Shown here in pieces: positions 43,865 through 51,706 of a stretch of 64,000 nucleotides of DNA. Origin of the DNA: Corynebacterium xerosis NBRC 16721 = ATCC 373. Lineage in GTDB: Bacteria > Actinomycetota > Actinomycetes > Mycobacteriales > Mycobacteriaceae. The stretch lies in contig NZ_BCRD01000002.1 of the NCBI RefSeq assembly GCF_001552415.1, positions 310,001 to 374,000 of the forward strand, written 5' to 3'. Positions within the stretch are counted from its first letter, which is position 1, and every line of letters starts with the position of its first letter. Made by a program: the position numbers and the translations under genes. The notes under the pieces were generated by a model that was given only the letters and a program-made list of their open reading frames with translations, was not told the DNA's origin and ran no database searches.

Positions 43865-44332
43865 TCACTCGCGCTCGATTGCCCAGAGTTTCTTCCAGCC
43901 GCCGAACTTGGTGAAAATCGTCCGGTTGGCGTCCTCCTCGTCGAGGGCGGCGAATACCTCCTCCTTCATCTCTTCCCACTCCTCGGCGGTGTAGACCTTT
44001 TCGTAGTTCAGGATCGCCTCCTCCGCGCCCTCCGGCACCCGCCCCCGCCCGAGCACCACCAGCCCCACGGCCGCCATGTGCCGGCACCATATGGATGCGA
44101 CCCCGACCGCGTCGCAGTCGCACATGGAGCCGCCGGGGAAATGCTCGCCGTCATATGACACCGTGGTGCCGTCGACGACCGCCTTGTACAGCCCTGGGTA
44201 GATGGCCCAAAACTTCACCTGATCGGCCATGCGCAGGCCGTCGAGCATCTCGTCGCGATCGATGTGTTCGGCCAGTTCCTCCACCGTGTCCACGGGCTGC
44301 CACTCGAAGTCCCCGCTCAACGAATCGTCCAT
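43865..44332 (-). CDS. Small SWIM zinc-finger protein
   Basis: 155 aa. Residues about 70-90 contain CDCDAVGVASIWCRHMAAVG, a CxC...CxH arrangement that fits the SWIM zinc finger found in proteins acting on DNA or in protein contacts. The rest is acidic, with a Trp/Glu-rich C-terminal segment (EEWEEMKEEVFAAL). Function is unknown. ATG 44332; the longer upstream frame is a shadow of the transporter. An exact copy of the dispersed motif (44357-44367) lies 25 bp upstream of the start. Confidence 0.72.
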   Translation of the reverse strand: MDDSLSGDFEWQPVDTVEELAEHIDRDEMLDGLRMADQVKFWAIYPGLYKAVVDGTTVSYDGEHFPGGSMCDCDAVGVASIWCRHMAAVGLVVLGRGRVPEGAEEAILNYEKVYTAEEWEEMKEEVFAALDEEDANRTIFTKFGGWKKLWAIERE

Positions 44333-44356
44333 CCCCCAAGGATGGCACGGCTTTCT

Positions 44357-44367
44357 GCTTGACGACG
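44357..44367 (-). repeat. Dispersed motif copy, 5' of the SWIM gene
   Basis: Exact GCTTGACGACG on the plus strand, intergenic between divergent genes. Confidence 0.75.
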
Positions 44368-44435
44368 TTCCCGTCGCAAAGCAGACCACCCGCACCCGAA
44401 AAGGGACGGCCCGGAAGCGAGCCGACACCGCAAAG

Positions 44436-44465
44436 TTGACACCCCACCAACCCCGTCGCTTAATG
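44436..44465 (+). promoter_or_regulatory. Promoter of the CynX-like transporter
   Basis: Perfect TTGACA at 44436-44441, an 18-nt spacer and TTAATG at 44460-44465, 5 nt before ATG 44471; leaderless pattern. Confidence 0.6.
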
Positions 44466-44470
44466 GGCCA

Positions 44471-45763
44471 ATGCCCGCCACCCCTCCGACCCCGCCGAGC
44501 TCTCCGCATTCTGAGGGCCCGTCTCGCCGCGCGCCCCGCGCACCCCGCACGCTCGCGGCCGCCGCGCTGTTTGCCGCGGTCATCGCCATCGGCATCAACC
44601 TGCGCGCGGGCATCTCGTCGGTCGGCCCGGTGCTCGAGGAGACGCTCGCGGCGTTCGGGGCGGGCGCGCAGTACGCGGGCCTGATCACGGCGATGCCCGG
44701 TTTCCTGTTTGCGCTGCTGGGGCTGGTGGCGGTGCCCGTCGCGAAGCAACTCGGTCTGACCCGCACGATCACCCTCGGCGCGGTGCTGAGCCTCATCGGC
44801 CTGGCGGTGCGCCCGTGGGTCGGCGCGATGTGGGTGTTCGCCGTGCTCACGGGGCTGGTCGTCGCGGGCATCGCGGTGGCCAACGTGCTGCTGCCGGCAT
44901 GGATCAAGCGGCACGGCGGCCGGCACATGGTCGCGTTGATGACGGCCTACGGCGCCCTGCTCGGCCTGTCCGGCGCGATCGGCCCGCTGAGCGCCCTGTT
45001 CTTCCGCGGCGATTCCGCCTGGCAGTGGGCCCTGGCCGTGTGGGCGGTGCCGGCGGCCGTGCAGGTCGTCGTGTGGATGGTGGTCGTGGCCCGGTTCGGC
45101 GACGACCGTCCCCGCCCCGACCCGGCCACCTCACCGGATTCCGGCGCCGGGGCGTCGGAGTCGGCCCCGATGTGGCGTTCCTCGACGGCGCGGTTCCTCC
45201 TCGTCTTCTTCGGTCTGCAGTCCATGAACGCGTACATCCAGATGGGCTGGCTCCCGCAGATCTACCGCGATTCGGGTGCGTCGGCGACGACGGGCACGCT
45301 CGCGTTGGCACTGGTCGGCGGCCTCAACGTCCTCGGCGGGCTGGTCATGCCGTCGCTCATCGCCCGCGCGCGTTCACTGACGCCGTACGTCGTCGTGTTC
45401 GCGGCGGCCACCGCGGTCGGGTACCTCGGGCTTTTGCTTGCCGACGGCTACGTCCCCCTCCTCTGGTCCTTCTTCCTCGGACTCGGCGGCTTCTGCTTCC
45501 CGACGGCCATCGCCCTCATCCCCGCGCGCAGTCGCTCGCACGTGGTGACGGCGAAACTGTCCGGATTCGTCCAGCCCTATGGGTACCTCGTGGCCGGCGC
45601 TGGCCCAGTTGCGGTCGGTGCCTTCTACGGGGCGACGGGGGAGTGGCGGGCGATTCTCATCGCGTTGGTCGTCGCCGCTGTCTTGATGGGCGTCATCGGC
45701 GTCCGGGCTTCGGCGGCCACGACCATCGACGACGAGCTCGCCGCCGCAGCTTCCGCAACCTAG
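44471..45763 (+). CDS. MFS transporter, CynX/NimT family
   Basis: 430 aa, about 12 hydrophobic segments after a 27-residue Pro/Ser-rich cytoplasmic start. The segment GINLRAGISSVGPVLEE near residue 45 and later QMGWLPQIYRDSGAS are typical of CynX/NimT transporters (cyanate, nitroimidazole and similar small substrates). The substrate here is not predictable. Start ATG 44471 agrees with a well-placed -35/-10. It is monocistronic. Confidence 0.88.
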   Translation: MPATPPTPPSSPHSEGPSRRAPRAPRTLAAAALFAAVIAIGINLRAGISSVGPVLEETLAAFGAGAQYAGLITAMPGFLFALLGLVAVPVAKQLGLTRTITLGAVLSLIGLAVRPWVGAMWVFAVLTGLVVAGIAVANVLLPAWIKRHGGRHMVALMTAYGALLGLSGAIGPLSALFFRGDSAWQWALAVWAVPAAVQVVVWMVVVARFGDDRPRPDPATSPDSGAGASESAPMWRSSTARFLLVFFGLQSMNAYIQMGWLPQIYRDSGASATTGTLALALVGGLNVLGGLVMPSLIARARSLTPYVVVFAAATAVGYLGLLLADGYVPLLWSFFLGLGGFCFPTAIALIPARSRSHVVTAKLSGFVQPYGYLVAGAGPVAVGAFYGATGEWRAILIALVVAAVLMGVIGVRASAATTIDDELAAAASAT

Positions 45764-46010
45764 AGGGCTCTTTGTGTCCCTGATTCCATATCCCGGGCTA
45801 ACCCACGCCCAAAGCGCTCCACCTGTCTCAAAGCTAGGGACACCAGCAATAGCAGCGGGCGGTGCAGGACGGGAACGGATGCGCCAAAGAACCCCTCTCC
45901 AAAAAGCATATGAAACAAGCAATTGGTGAATCATTCCTAAAATGCTTGAAGGCGAAACTTCGATGATGTAGCGTTGGCAACGGAAAATAGCCCATCACGA
46001 AAGAGATAAA
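45764..46010. other. Leader region of the reverse transcriptase gene
   Basis: 247 bp. It starts with an 8-bp inverted repeat (GTGTCCCT at 45774-45781, AGGGACAC at 45836-45843). GC falls sharply from about 45900. A TTGAAG ... TAGCGT promoter candidate (17-nt spacer, about 45950-45978) precedes the RT start. It could encode an RNA used by the RT, but I cannot show this. Confidence 0.45.
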
Positions 46011-47642
46011 ATGGTTAGTGAACAGCAGTTTAAAGACGCCGCATATAGACTGCAGTGGTTGAACAATGTGCGCGACGTGCCTGCACTACCCCGGATAATT
46101 CGAACAGATTCTTTTTCCGATTCCCTCGCCCAGGCATTGATAACGTCGACGCAGCCCTGTGCAGCGCCTGGCGGCAATAAGCCTTTCAATAAGCAAATAA
46201 GTAAGCTTGCCCCTTGTGTATATGGCTCCGTGCGGTATGATGGGAAAATACGTCACATGGAGTTTCCTCATCCAGCAGGGTACAGTTGGTTGGTCGAGGG
46301 GCTTTGCGATAATTGGAATTCCCTGTTCCCTCGGATAAACAATCCCCATTCCATGTTATCTCCGCGAGCTCGGCAGACGGACGGTCGCATTGTCATATTT
46401 GACGAGAGCTACAATCAAATTACGAACCCGTTCGGGCGGCCTTCTGGCGCGGTTAAGTCGACTGGCATTGGTAATCCTACGGGCTTCACTAAAGGAAAGC
46501 CTTCGGAAAAGTTTGTTAATGGAAAGATTGTCAATCTGGACATTTCCAACTTTTTTCCTAGTATTTATTCTCATGCGCTCGAATGGGCGATAGAGAAGAA
46601 GCGGGGTGCCGCCTCCTCTTCTGTCGGCGCCAAGATTGATCGAGCTTTTCAAACTAGCAGGAATAGTCGCACCGATGGGATATCGATTGGGCCTGTCACT
46701 TCAAATGTGGCCGCCGAGCTAATCCTGGAGCCTGTCGACGAATTGCTAAATAAGAAGCAGTTGGCTGGGGAGCTGTTGTATGCGAGGGCAATCGACGATA
46801 TCACAATGTTGGTATCGAAAGAAGTAGATATTGAATCTCTGATTGCGGAAATTGCGGCAACGCTTCGTCGGTATTCGCTGGATCTGAATCACTCCAAGGA
46901 AGAGATACTCGACTTTCATCAGTACTCCGGTTCAGGAATACAGGTGATTGTGGGTCGGTTCCTTGGAACTGGCCAGTTTTACGCGGGGAGTTCGGGTATT
47001 CCGGCGTTCTTCGCTGACCTCCTGGCACTCGAGCGCGACTATCCTGGACTTTCCGTGGCAAAGTATGCCTGGAAGATGCGCCTCCGGATGTGTTCGACGC
47101 CTGATGAGGTTGAAGAATTTCTTTGCCGATCGCTTAATTCGGCCTTTAGGTGGCCGCACCTCATTCCGTCAATTGTTGACAGTATGTGTCAGCGTAACAT
47201 GGTTTCGGCTTCGGCGCTCAGCTTTTACGATGACATCATTTATTCCTTGGCGTACCGGGAGTTGAAGAGGGGCAGTACCGAAACTTCTTGTTGGATGCTG
47301 TATCTTATTCAGTATTTCCAACTTGATCTTTGGAGGCTTCTCGGAAAATTTGGCCTGGAAAGACCCAATCCTCAGCTCGATGTTCATGCAATTGAAGAAT
47401 GGTTGACTCCGCTGGTGGCGGTTATGCTTTGGTCGTTCGGCGATCAAGATCTTCGCTCGGCAATTGCGAAAGAATACTCTGGTGTTGTTCGTTTCACGGA
47501 TGGGAGAATGGAGGACTGGTCGAATTGCTGGCCAATTCGCTACGAAATGTTTAGGTCTGGGGACCTTTCCTCCTCAAAGCTTGAGGTGCTGGAGCGGGAG
47601 GCGTTTGAATTGATGACTTCGCACAGATTTAGACTATTGTGA
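46011..47642 (+). CDS. Defence-type reverse transcriptase (UG/Abi-like)
   Basis: 543-aa RNA-directed DNA polymerase. RT fingers/palm motifs: motif A IVNLDISNFFPSIYSHALEWA with D177; motif B DGISIGPVTSNVAAELIL (222-239); motif C LLYARAIDDITMLV with D262 and D263; motif D SLDLNHSKEEIL. The 'SNFFPSIY-H' and 'GI-IGP-TS' forms belong to the unknown-group/abortive-infection RTs used in phage defence (DRT families), not to group II introns: no maturase or HNH domain follows. The C-terminal 240 residues are helical and unrecognised. Motif C reads AIDD where FxDD/YxDD is usual. Low GC, and solitary between core genes. Exact DRT class cannot be assigned by eye. Confidence 0.88.
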   Translation: MVSEQQFKDAAYRLQWLNNVRDVPALPRIIRTDSFSDSLAQALITSTQPCAAPGGNKPFNKQISKLAPCVYGSVRYDGKIRHMEFPHPAGYSWLVEGLCDNWNSLFPRINNPHSMLSPRARQTDGRIVIFDESYNQITNPFGRPSGAVKSTGIGNPTGFTKGKPSEKFVNGKIVNLDISNFFPSIYSHALEWAIEKKRGAASSSVGAKIDRAFQTSRNSRTDGISIGPVTSNVAAELILEPVDELLNKKQLAGELLYARAIDDITMLVSKEVDIESLIAEIAATLRRYSLDLNHSKEEILDFHQYSGSGIQVIVGRFLGTGQFYAGSSGIPAFFADLLALERDYPGLSVAKYAWKMRLRMCSTPDEVEEFLCRSLNSAFRWPHLIPSIVDSMCQRNMVSASALSFYDDIIYSLAYRELKRGSTETSCWMLYLIQYFQLDLWRLLGKFGLERPNPQLDVHAIEEWLTPLVAVMLWSFGDQDLRSAIAKEYSGVVRFTDGRMEDWSNCWPIRYEMFRSGDLSSSKLEVLEREAFELMTSHRFRLL

Positions 47643-47762
47643 ATGGCGGTCGGCCTCTTTAATTATTGCGTTTAGATATTTTTCGCAAGAGTGGTGTGTT
47701 TGATTGGCCGTCCCGGCAGCTATTGCTAGTTCTTCGAGTTCGGTTGTATATGGATTGACCAA
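47634..47762 (-). CDS. Possible small ORF antisense to the RT 3' end
   Basis: A 42-codon frame from TTG 47762 to TAG 47634, overlapping the end of the RT gene by 9 nt. The encoded peptide has protein-like composition (MVNPYTTELEELAIAAG then helical NAIIKEADRHSQ). The same frame stays open further upstream for about 15 codons without ATG. It could be a remnant C-terminus or chance in A/T-rich DNA. Confidence 0.2.
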   Translation of the reverse strand: MVNPYTTELEELAIAAGTANQTHHSCEKYLNAIIKEADRHSQ

Positions 47763-48144
47763 TTTAAACTGAATTAAGGCGGGCTCAGTTTTGAAGTGCT
47801 CTCACTGCATGGTTTATTGCATGGTTGGCGAAATGGATTGGTGTGCCAGCTTTCAGCGTCTGTTAGGTAAGATCCTTGTCCGGTGAGGCGGGACATTGCC
47901 AAGCGAATAGTCGTTAGCGACTCGAGGCTGCAAATCCGCCCGGAGGGCGACGCGGATCCGCACGGCAGGCAGGAGAGCGCCGCGGAGCCGCAGAAGCGCC
48001 CTCCACCCCCGAATCCCACAAACCGCAGCGTTCGGGTGCCCCCGCGCGGAACGAAATCGGCGCGGAAACGGCGTGAGCCTTCTCCGGTCACCCCCGTACG
48101 GATAAGTTCTTAGTGTCCCTTCCGGAACAACAGGAGGCTCTCCC
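47643..48144. other. Non-coding DNA downstream of the RT gene
   Basis: 500 bp. The first 230 bp are A/T-rich like the RT gene, with a direct repeat of gcatggtt near 47812-47835. A small hairpin AGTCG-TTAG-CGACT lies at about 47909-47922, near the return to high GC. The last part is the leader of the ABC importer, with an AGGAGG ribosome site. The A/T-rich half is a candidate for an RT-associated RNA. Confidence 0.45.
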
Positions 48145-49131
48145 ATGTTCACGTCCCGCAAGACCAAGATCGCCGCGATCTTCACCGCCGGCGCCCTCGC
48201 CCTGGCCGGCTGCTCGTCCGACGACGGCAACGGCGGCAACGGCGCCTCCGGCGACGACACCTACAAGATCGGCATCAACCAGCTGGTCCAGCACCCGGCG
48301 CTCGACTCCGCCACCGCGGGCTTCAAGGAAGCGTTCGAGGAAGCCGGCGTGGACGTGGAGTTCGACGAGCAGAACGCCAACGGCGAGCAGTCCACCGCGC
48401 TGACCATCGCGCAGCAGTTCGCGTCGGCCGACCTGGACCTGGTGCTGTCCGTCGCGACCCCCGCGGCGCAGGCCACGGCGCAGAACATCCAGGACACCCC
48501 CGTCCTGTTCACGGCCGTCACCGACCCGGTGTCCGCCGACCTCATCGACTCGATGGAGAAGCCGGGCGCCAACGTCACCGGCACCTCCGACGTCGCGCCC
48601 GTCGACCAGCAGCTCGACCTGCTCAAGGAGCTCGTGCCGGACGCGAAGAAGGTCGGCATCGTCTACGCCTCCGGCGAGGTCAACTCGCAGGTCCAGGTCG
48701 ACGCCGCAAAGGAGGCCGCGGAGTCGCGCGACCTGGAGATCGAGACCCAGACCGTCACCAACGTCACCGAAATCCCGCAGGCCGTCCAGGCCCTCGGCGA
48801 CGTCGACGCGTTCTACGTGCCCACCGACAACCTGGTCGTATCCGGCATCGCCTCGCTGGTCCAGGCCGCCGAGAGCTCCAAGACCCCGGTCATCGGCGCC
48901 GAGGCCGGCACCGTCGAGGGCGGCGCCGTGGCCACCCTGGGCATCGACTACACCGAACTGGGCCGCCAGACCGGCGAGATGGCCCTGCGCATCCTCCGCG
49001 ACGGCGAGGACCCGGCCACCACGGCCGTCGAGACCGCCAAGGAGTTCACCTACATGGTCAACGAGGACGCCGCCAAGCGCCAGGGCGTGACCATCCCCGA
49101 GGCCATCCTGAGCGAGGCCGAAACCGTATGA
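48145..49131 (+). CDS. ABC transporter substrate-binding lipoprotein (TrpX-like)
   Basis: 328 aa. Signal peptide with lipobox LAGC, then a periplasmic-binding-type fold of the 'ABC_sub_bind' family: YKIGINQLVQHPALDSATAGF, SVATPAAQATAQNI, PVLFTAVTDPVSADL, VGIVYASGEVNSQ. These receptors serve TrpXYZ-type importers for aromatic amino acids or similar ligands. ATG 48145 follows AGGAGG. The stop overlaps the permease start as ATGA. Substrate remains unproven. Confidence 0.9.
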   Translation: MFTSRKTKIAAIFTAGALALAGCSSDDGNGGNGASGDDTYKIGINQLVQHPALDSATAGFKEAFEEAGVDVEFDEQNANGEQSTALTIAQQFASADLDLVLSVATPAAQATAQNIQDTPVLFTAVTDPVSADLIDSMEKPGANVTGTSDVAPVDQQLDLLKELVPDAKKVGIVYASGEVNSQVQVDAAKEAAESRDLEIETQTVTNVTEIPQAVQALGDVDAFYVPTDNLVVSGIASLVQAAESSKTPVIGAEAGTVEGGAVATLGIDYTELGRQTGEMALRILRDGEDPATTAVETAKEFTYMVNEDAAKRQGVTIPEAILSEAETV

Positions 49132-50129
49132 TCCCCGCCGTCGAGTTCGGCCTCATCTACGGAGTGATGGCGCTGGGCGTGTTTCTCACGTTCCGCATCC
49201 TCAACTTCGCGGACCTGACGGTCGACGGTTCCTTCACCACCGGCGGCGCCACCGCGGCCGTCGCCATCCTGGCCGGGTGGAATCCCTTCCTGGCCATTCT
49301 CGCCGGCTTTGCGACGGGTTTCGCCGCGGGATTGATCACCGGTTTGCTCCACACCAAGGGCAACATCGATGGGCTGCTCGCGGGCATCTTGACGCAGATC
49401 GGCCTGTGGTCCGTGAATCTGCGGATCATGGGATCGTCGAACGTGCCGCTGCTGCGCGAGGACACCATCTTCACCCCGCTGCGCGACGCCGGGCTGATGG
49501 GGTCGTGGGCGTCGGTGGGCATCTTCGCCGCCGTCGTCGCGGTGATCACCGCGGCGATCGTGTGGTTCCTCAACACCGACTTCGGCCTGGCGGTGCGCGC
49601 CACCGGCGACAACGGGCCGATGATCCGCTCCCTCGGCGTGTCCACCGACCGCACCAAGCTGATCACCCTGGCGCTGTCCAACGGCCTGGTCGGCGCGGCC
49701 GGCGCGGTATTCGCGCAGTACCAGGGTTTCGCCGACAACTCGATGGGCGTCGGCCTGATCCTCATCGGCCTGGCATCGGTGATCATGGGCCAGGCGATCC
49801 TGGGCCAGCGTTTCCTGTGGCTGTCCGTCGCGGCGGTCGTCGTCGGCGCGGTGCTCTACCGCTTGATCATCTTCGCCGCCCTGGAGGTCGGGCTGAACCC
49901 GAACGACATGAAGTTCATCACCGCCGCGCTGGTGGTCATCGCGCTGCTGGTGCCCCAGTGGCGCTCGGCCATCGGCGGCGCCATCGCCGGCTCGCGCGCC
50001 AACCGCGGCCGCACCAGTGATGGCGCCGGGGCCGGGGCGAGTGGTGCCGTCACGCCGAACACCGCGGCGGTCACCGGCGCCGGCGATGCGGCTGCCGTCA
50101 CCGCGACCGACGGGAAGGTGAACGCGTGA
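49128..50129 (+). CDS. ABC transporter permease (TrpY-like)
   Basis: 333-aa membrane permease with about eight to nine hydrophobic segments, of the branched-chain-type permease superfamily: FGLIYGVMALGVFLTFRILNFADLTVDGSFTTGGA at the start, GLLHTKGNIDGLLAGIL, and ATGDNGPMIRSLGVSTDRTK, which contacts the ATPase. The last 50 residues are a disordered Ala/Gly/Thr tail. It overlaps both neighbours (ATGA and GTGATG), a tight operon. Confidence 0.92.
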   Translation: MIPAVEFGLIYGVMALGVFLTFRILNFADLTVDGSFTTGGATAAVAILAGWNPFLAILAGFATGFAAGLITGLLHTKGNIDGLLAGILTQIGLWSVNLRIMGSSNVPLLREDTIFTPLRDAGLMGSWASVGIFAAVVAVITAAIVWFLNTDFGLAVRATGDNGPMIRSLGVSTDRTKLITLALSNGLVGAAGAVFAQYQGFADNSMGVGLILIGLASVIMGQAILGQRFLWLSVAAVVVGAVLYRLIIFAALEVGLNPNDMKFITAALVVIALLVPQWRSAIGGAIAGSRANRGRTSDGAGAGASGAVTPNTAAVTGAGDAAAVTATDGKVNA

Positions 50130-50920
50130 TGCTGACCATCCGAAACGTCTCCAAGACGTTCTTCCCCAACACCGCCAACGAGCGCAAGGCCCTCGTCGAC
50201 GTCTCCCTGGATCTGGCGGAGGGCGACTTCGTCACCGTCATCGGCTCCAACGGTGCCGGCAAGTCCACGCTGCTCAACGCGGTGTCCGGCCGCATGTCCA
50301 TCGACTCCGGCGACATCGGCATCGACGGGATCTCCGTGGGCAAGATGCCCGACCACAAGCGCGCCAAGTACATCGGGCGGGTCTTTCAGGATCCGCTCGC
50401 CGGGACGTCGCCAAGCCTGACCATCGAGGAGAATCTCTCCTTGGCCTACCTCCGCGGCAAGCGCCGCGGCCTGGGCCTGGGTCTGTCGAAGGCGCGGCGC
50501 GAGGTCTTCGTCGAGCAGCTTCGCTCCCTGGAGCTGGGCCTTGAGGACCGCCTGACCGCCAAGGTCGGGCTGCTCTCCGGCGGCCAGCGCCAGGCGTTGT
50601 CACTGCTCATGGCCGGATTCACGCAGCCGAAGATCATGCTTCTCGACGAACACACCGCCGCCCTGGACCCCCAGCGCGCCGGATTGGTCACCGAGTTGAC
50701 GCACAAGATCGTCGAGGACGGCGGCCTGACCACGCTGATGGTCACCCACAACATGGAGCAGGCGATCCGCCTGGGCAACCGGCTGATCATGATGCACGAG
50801 GGCCGCATCGTCTACGAGGCCTCCGCCGAGACGAAGGCGCAGCTGACCGTGCAGGACCTGCTGCAGGAGTTCGTGAAGATCAAGGGCGCGACCCTGTCCG
50901 ACAAGGCCTTCCTGGGGTAG
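50126..50920 (+). CDS. ABC transporter ATP-binding protein (TrpZ-like)
   Basis: 264-aa ATPase that energises the preceding importer. Walker A GSNGAGKST near residue 38, Q-loop VFQDPLAG, signature LLSGGQRQALSLLMA, Walker B IMLLDEHTAALDP (a Glu-His after the Asp, as in this subfamily) and switch MVTHNMEQA. Start is GTG 50126 or ATG 50129, overlapping the permease stop. No terminator seen immediately after. Confidence 0.93.
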   Translation: MMLTIRNVSKTFFPNTANERKALVDVSLDLAEGDFVTVIGSNGAGKSTLLNAVSGRMSIDSGDIGIDGISVGKMPDHKRAKYIGRVFQDPLAGTSPSLTIEENLSLAYLRGKRRGLGLGLSKARREVFVEQLRSLELGLEDRLTAKVGLLSGGQRQALSLLMAGFTQPKIMLLDEHTAALDPQRAGLVTELTHKIVEDGGLTTLMVTHNMEQAIRLGNRLIMMHEGRIVYEASAETKAQLTVQDLLQEFVKIKGATLSDKAFLG

Positions 50921-50974
50921 CGGGCCCGGGCGGGCCCGCGTGGGACCCGAGAGCGGGGCCCGCGCGGGACGGCG

Positions 50975-51679
50975 CTACCCGTCGACCTTCGGCGTCGTCT
51001 TCAGCGTCTCGAAGGTCGGCAGGCCGAGGCCCACCAGCACGTCGGACACGGCGTTGACGGTCGACTCGAACTTCCCCAGCCGCTCCGCCTGCTCCGGCGA
51101 CAGCTTCCCGGCCCGCTCGAAATGCTTCAACCGCGGGTACCGGCCGGCGAGCAGGGTGCCCCAGTAGATCTTCAGGTCGAGGATCTCCTGGTCGCCCGGC
51201 ACGGGGTCGCCGTTGCGGAAGGCGATGATGTCGCCGAGCTGGGCTTCGAGCATCGCCAGATCCATGTCGCCGCCGGGCAACCCGGCGTCGGAGTCGTACG
51301 TCCCGATGCCGTGGCGCATTGCCGCCCCGGCCTCACCGCCGGCCTCGTACATCCGGTGCAGGGTCATCGACTCGGCGGCGAGCACGGGCTCGTTGACCGG
51401 CAGCCGCTTCGCATTTTCCTCGCCGAGCAGCTGGCCGCGGCTCATGCGGATGAACGTGTTGCGGCCCTCGAACCCCGGCCGGGTGCACTTCAGGCCGACG
51501 CCGAACGCCTCGAGGTCCTCCGCCTGGAACATGTAGCCCAGGTAGCGGGCGCGGCGGTTGATCTCGAAATCGTCGGCCGTCGCCCCGGGCAGGTGGAAAT
51601 CGACCTCCCGGAGGTACCGGCGGACGCGGTCGACGTGGGCGTCGTCAAGCAAAATGTCCTGGTAGAGCGCGCGTGACAT
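50975..51679 (-). CDS. Hypothetical protein, last gene of the Moco-fusion operon
   Basis: 234 aa, not recognised. Mostly polar, with no membrane segment. It has RRYLREVDFHLPGATADDFEINRRARYLGYMFQAEDL and a central HGIGTYDSD segment, then helical C-terminal regions. It follows the cytochrome b/Moco fusion by 27 bp, so it may be a maturation chaperone or partner for that enzyme, as TorD/NarJ proteins are for others, but I see no chaperone signature. A motif copy (51640-51650) lies near its start, read as ILLDDAH. Confidence 0.7.
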   Translation of the reverse strand: MSRALYQDILLDDAHVDRVRRYLREVDFHLPGATADDFEINRRARYLGYMFQAEDLEAFGVGLKCTRPGFEGRNTFIRMSRGQLLGEENAKRLPVNEPVLAAESMTLHRMYEAGGEAGAAMRHGIGTYDSDAGLPGGDMDLAMLEAQLGDIIAFRNGDPVPGDQEILDLKIYWGTLLAGRYPRLKHFERAGKLSPEQAERLGKFESTVNAVSDVLVGLGLPTFETLKTTPKVDG

Positions 51680-51706
51680 TGGTGTTCTCCTTCTCGTCCG
51701 CGGTGC

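Noticed and set aside
45764..46010. Retron msr/msd
   Set aside because: I could not find the paired a1/a2 repeats or the branching-G context, and the protein lacks the usual retron length and motif set; left only as a possible ncRNA region.
46011..47642. Group II intron maturase
   Set aside because: No maturase X domain or HNH nuclease, no intron-like RNA ends recognised; motif style is that of defence RTs.
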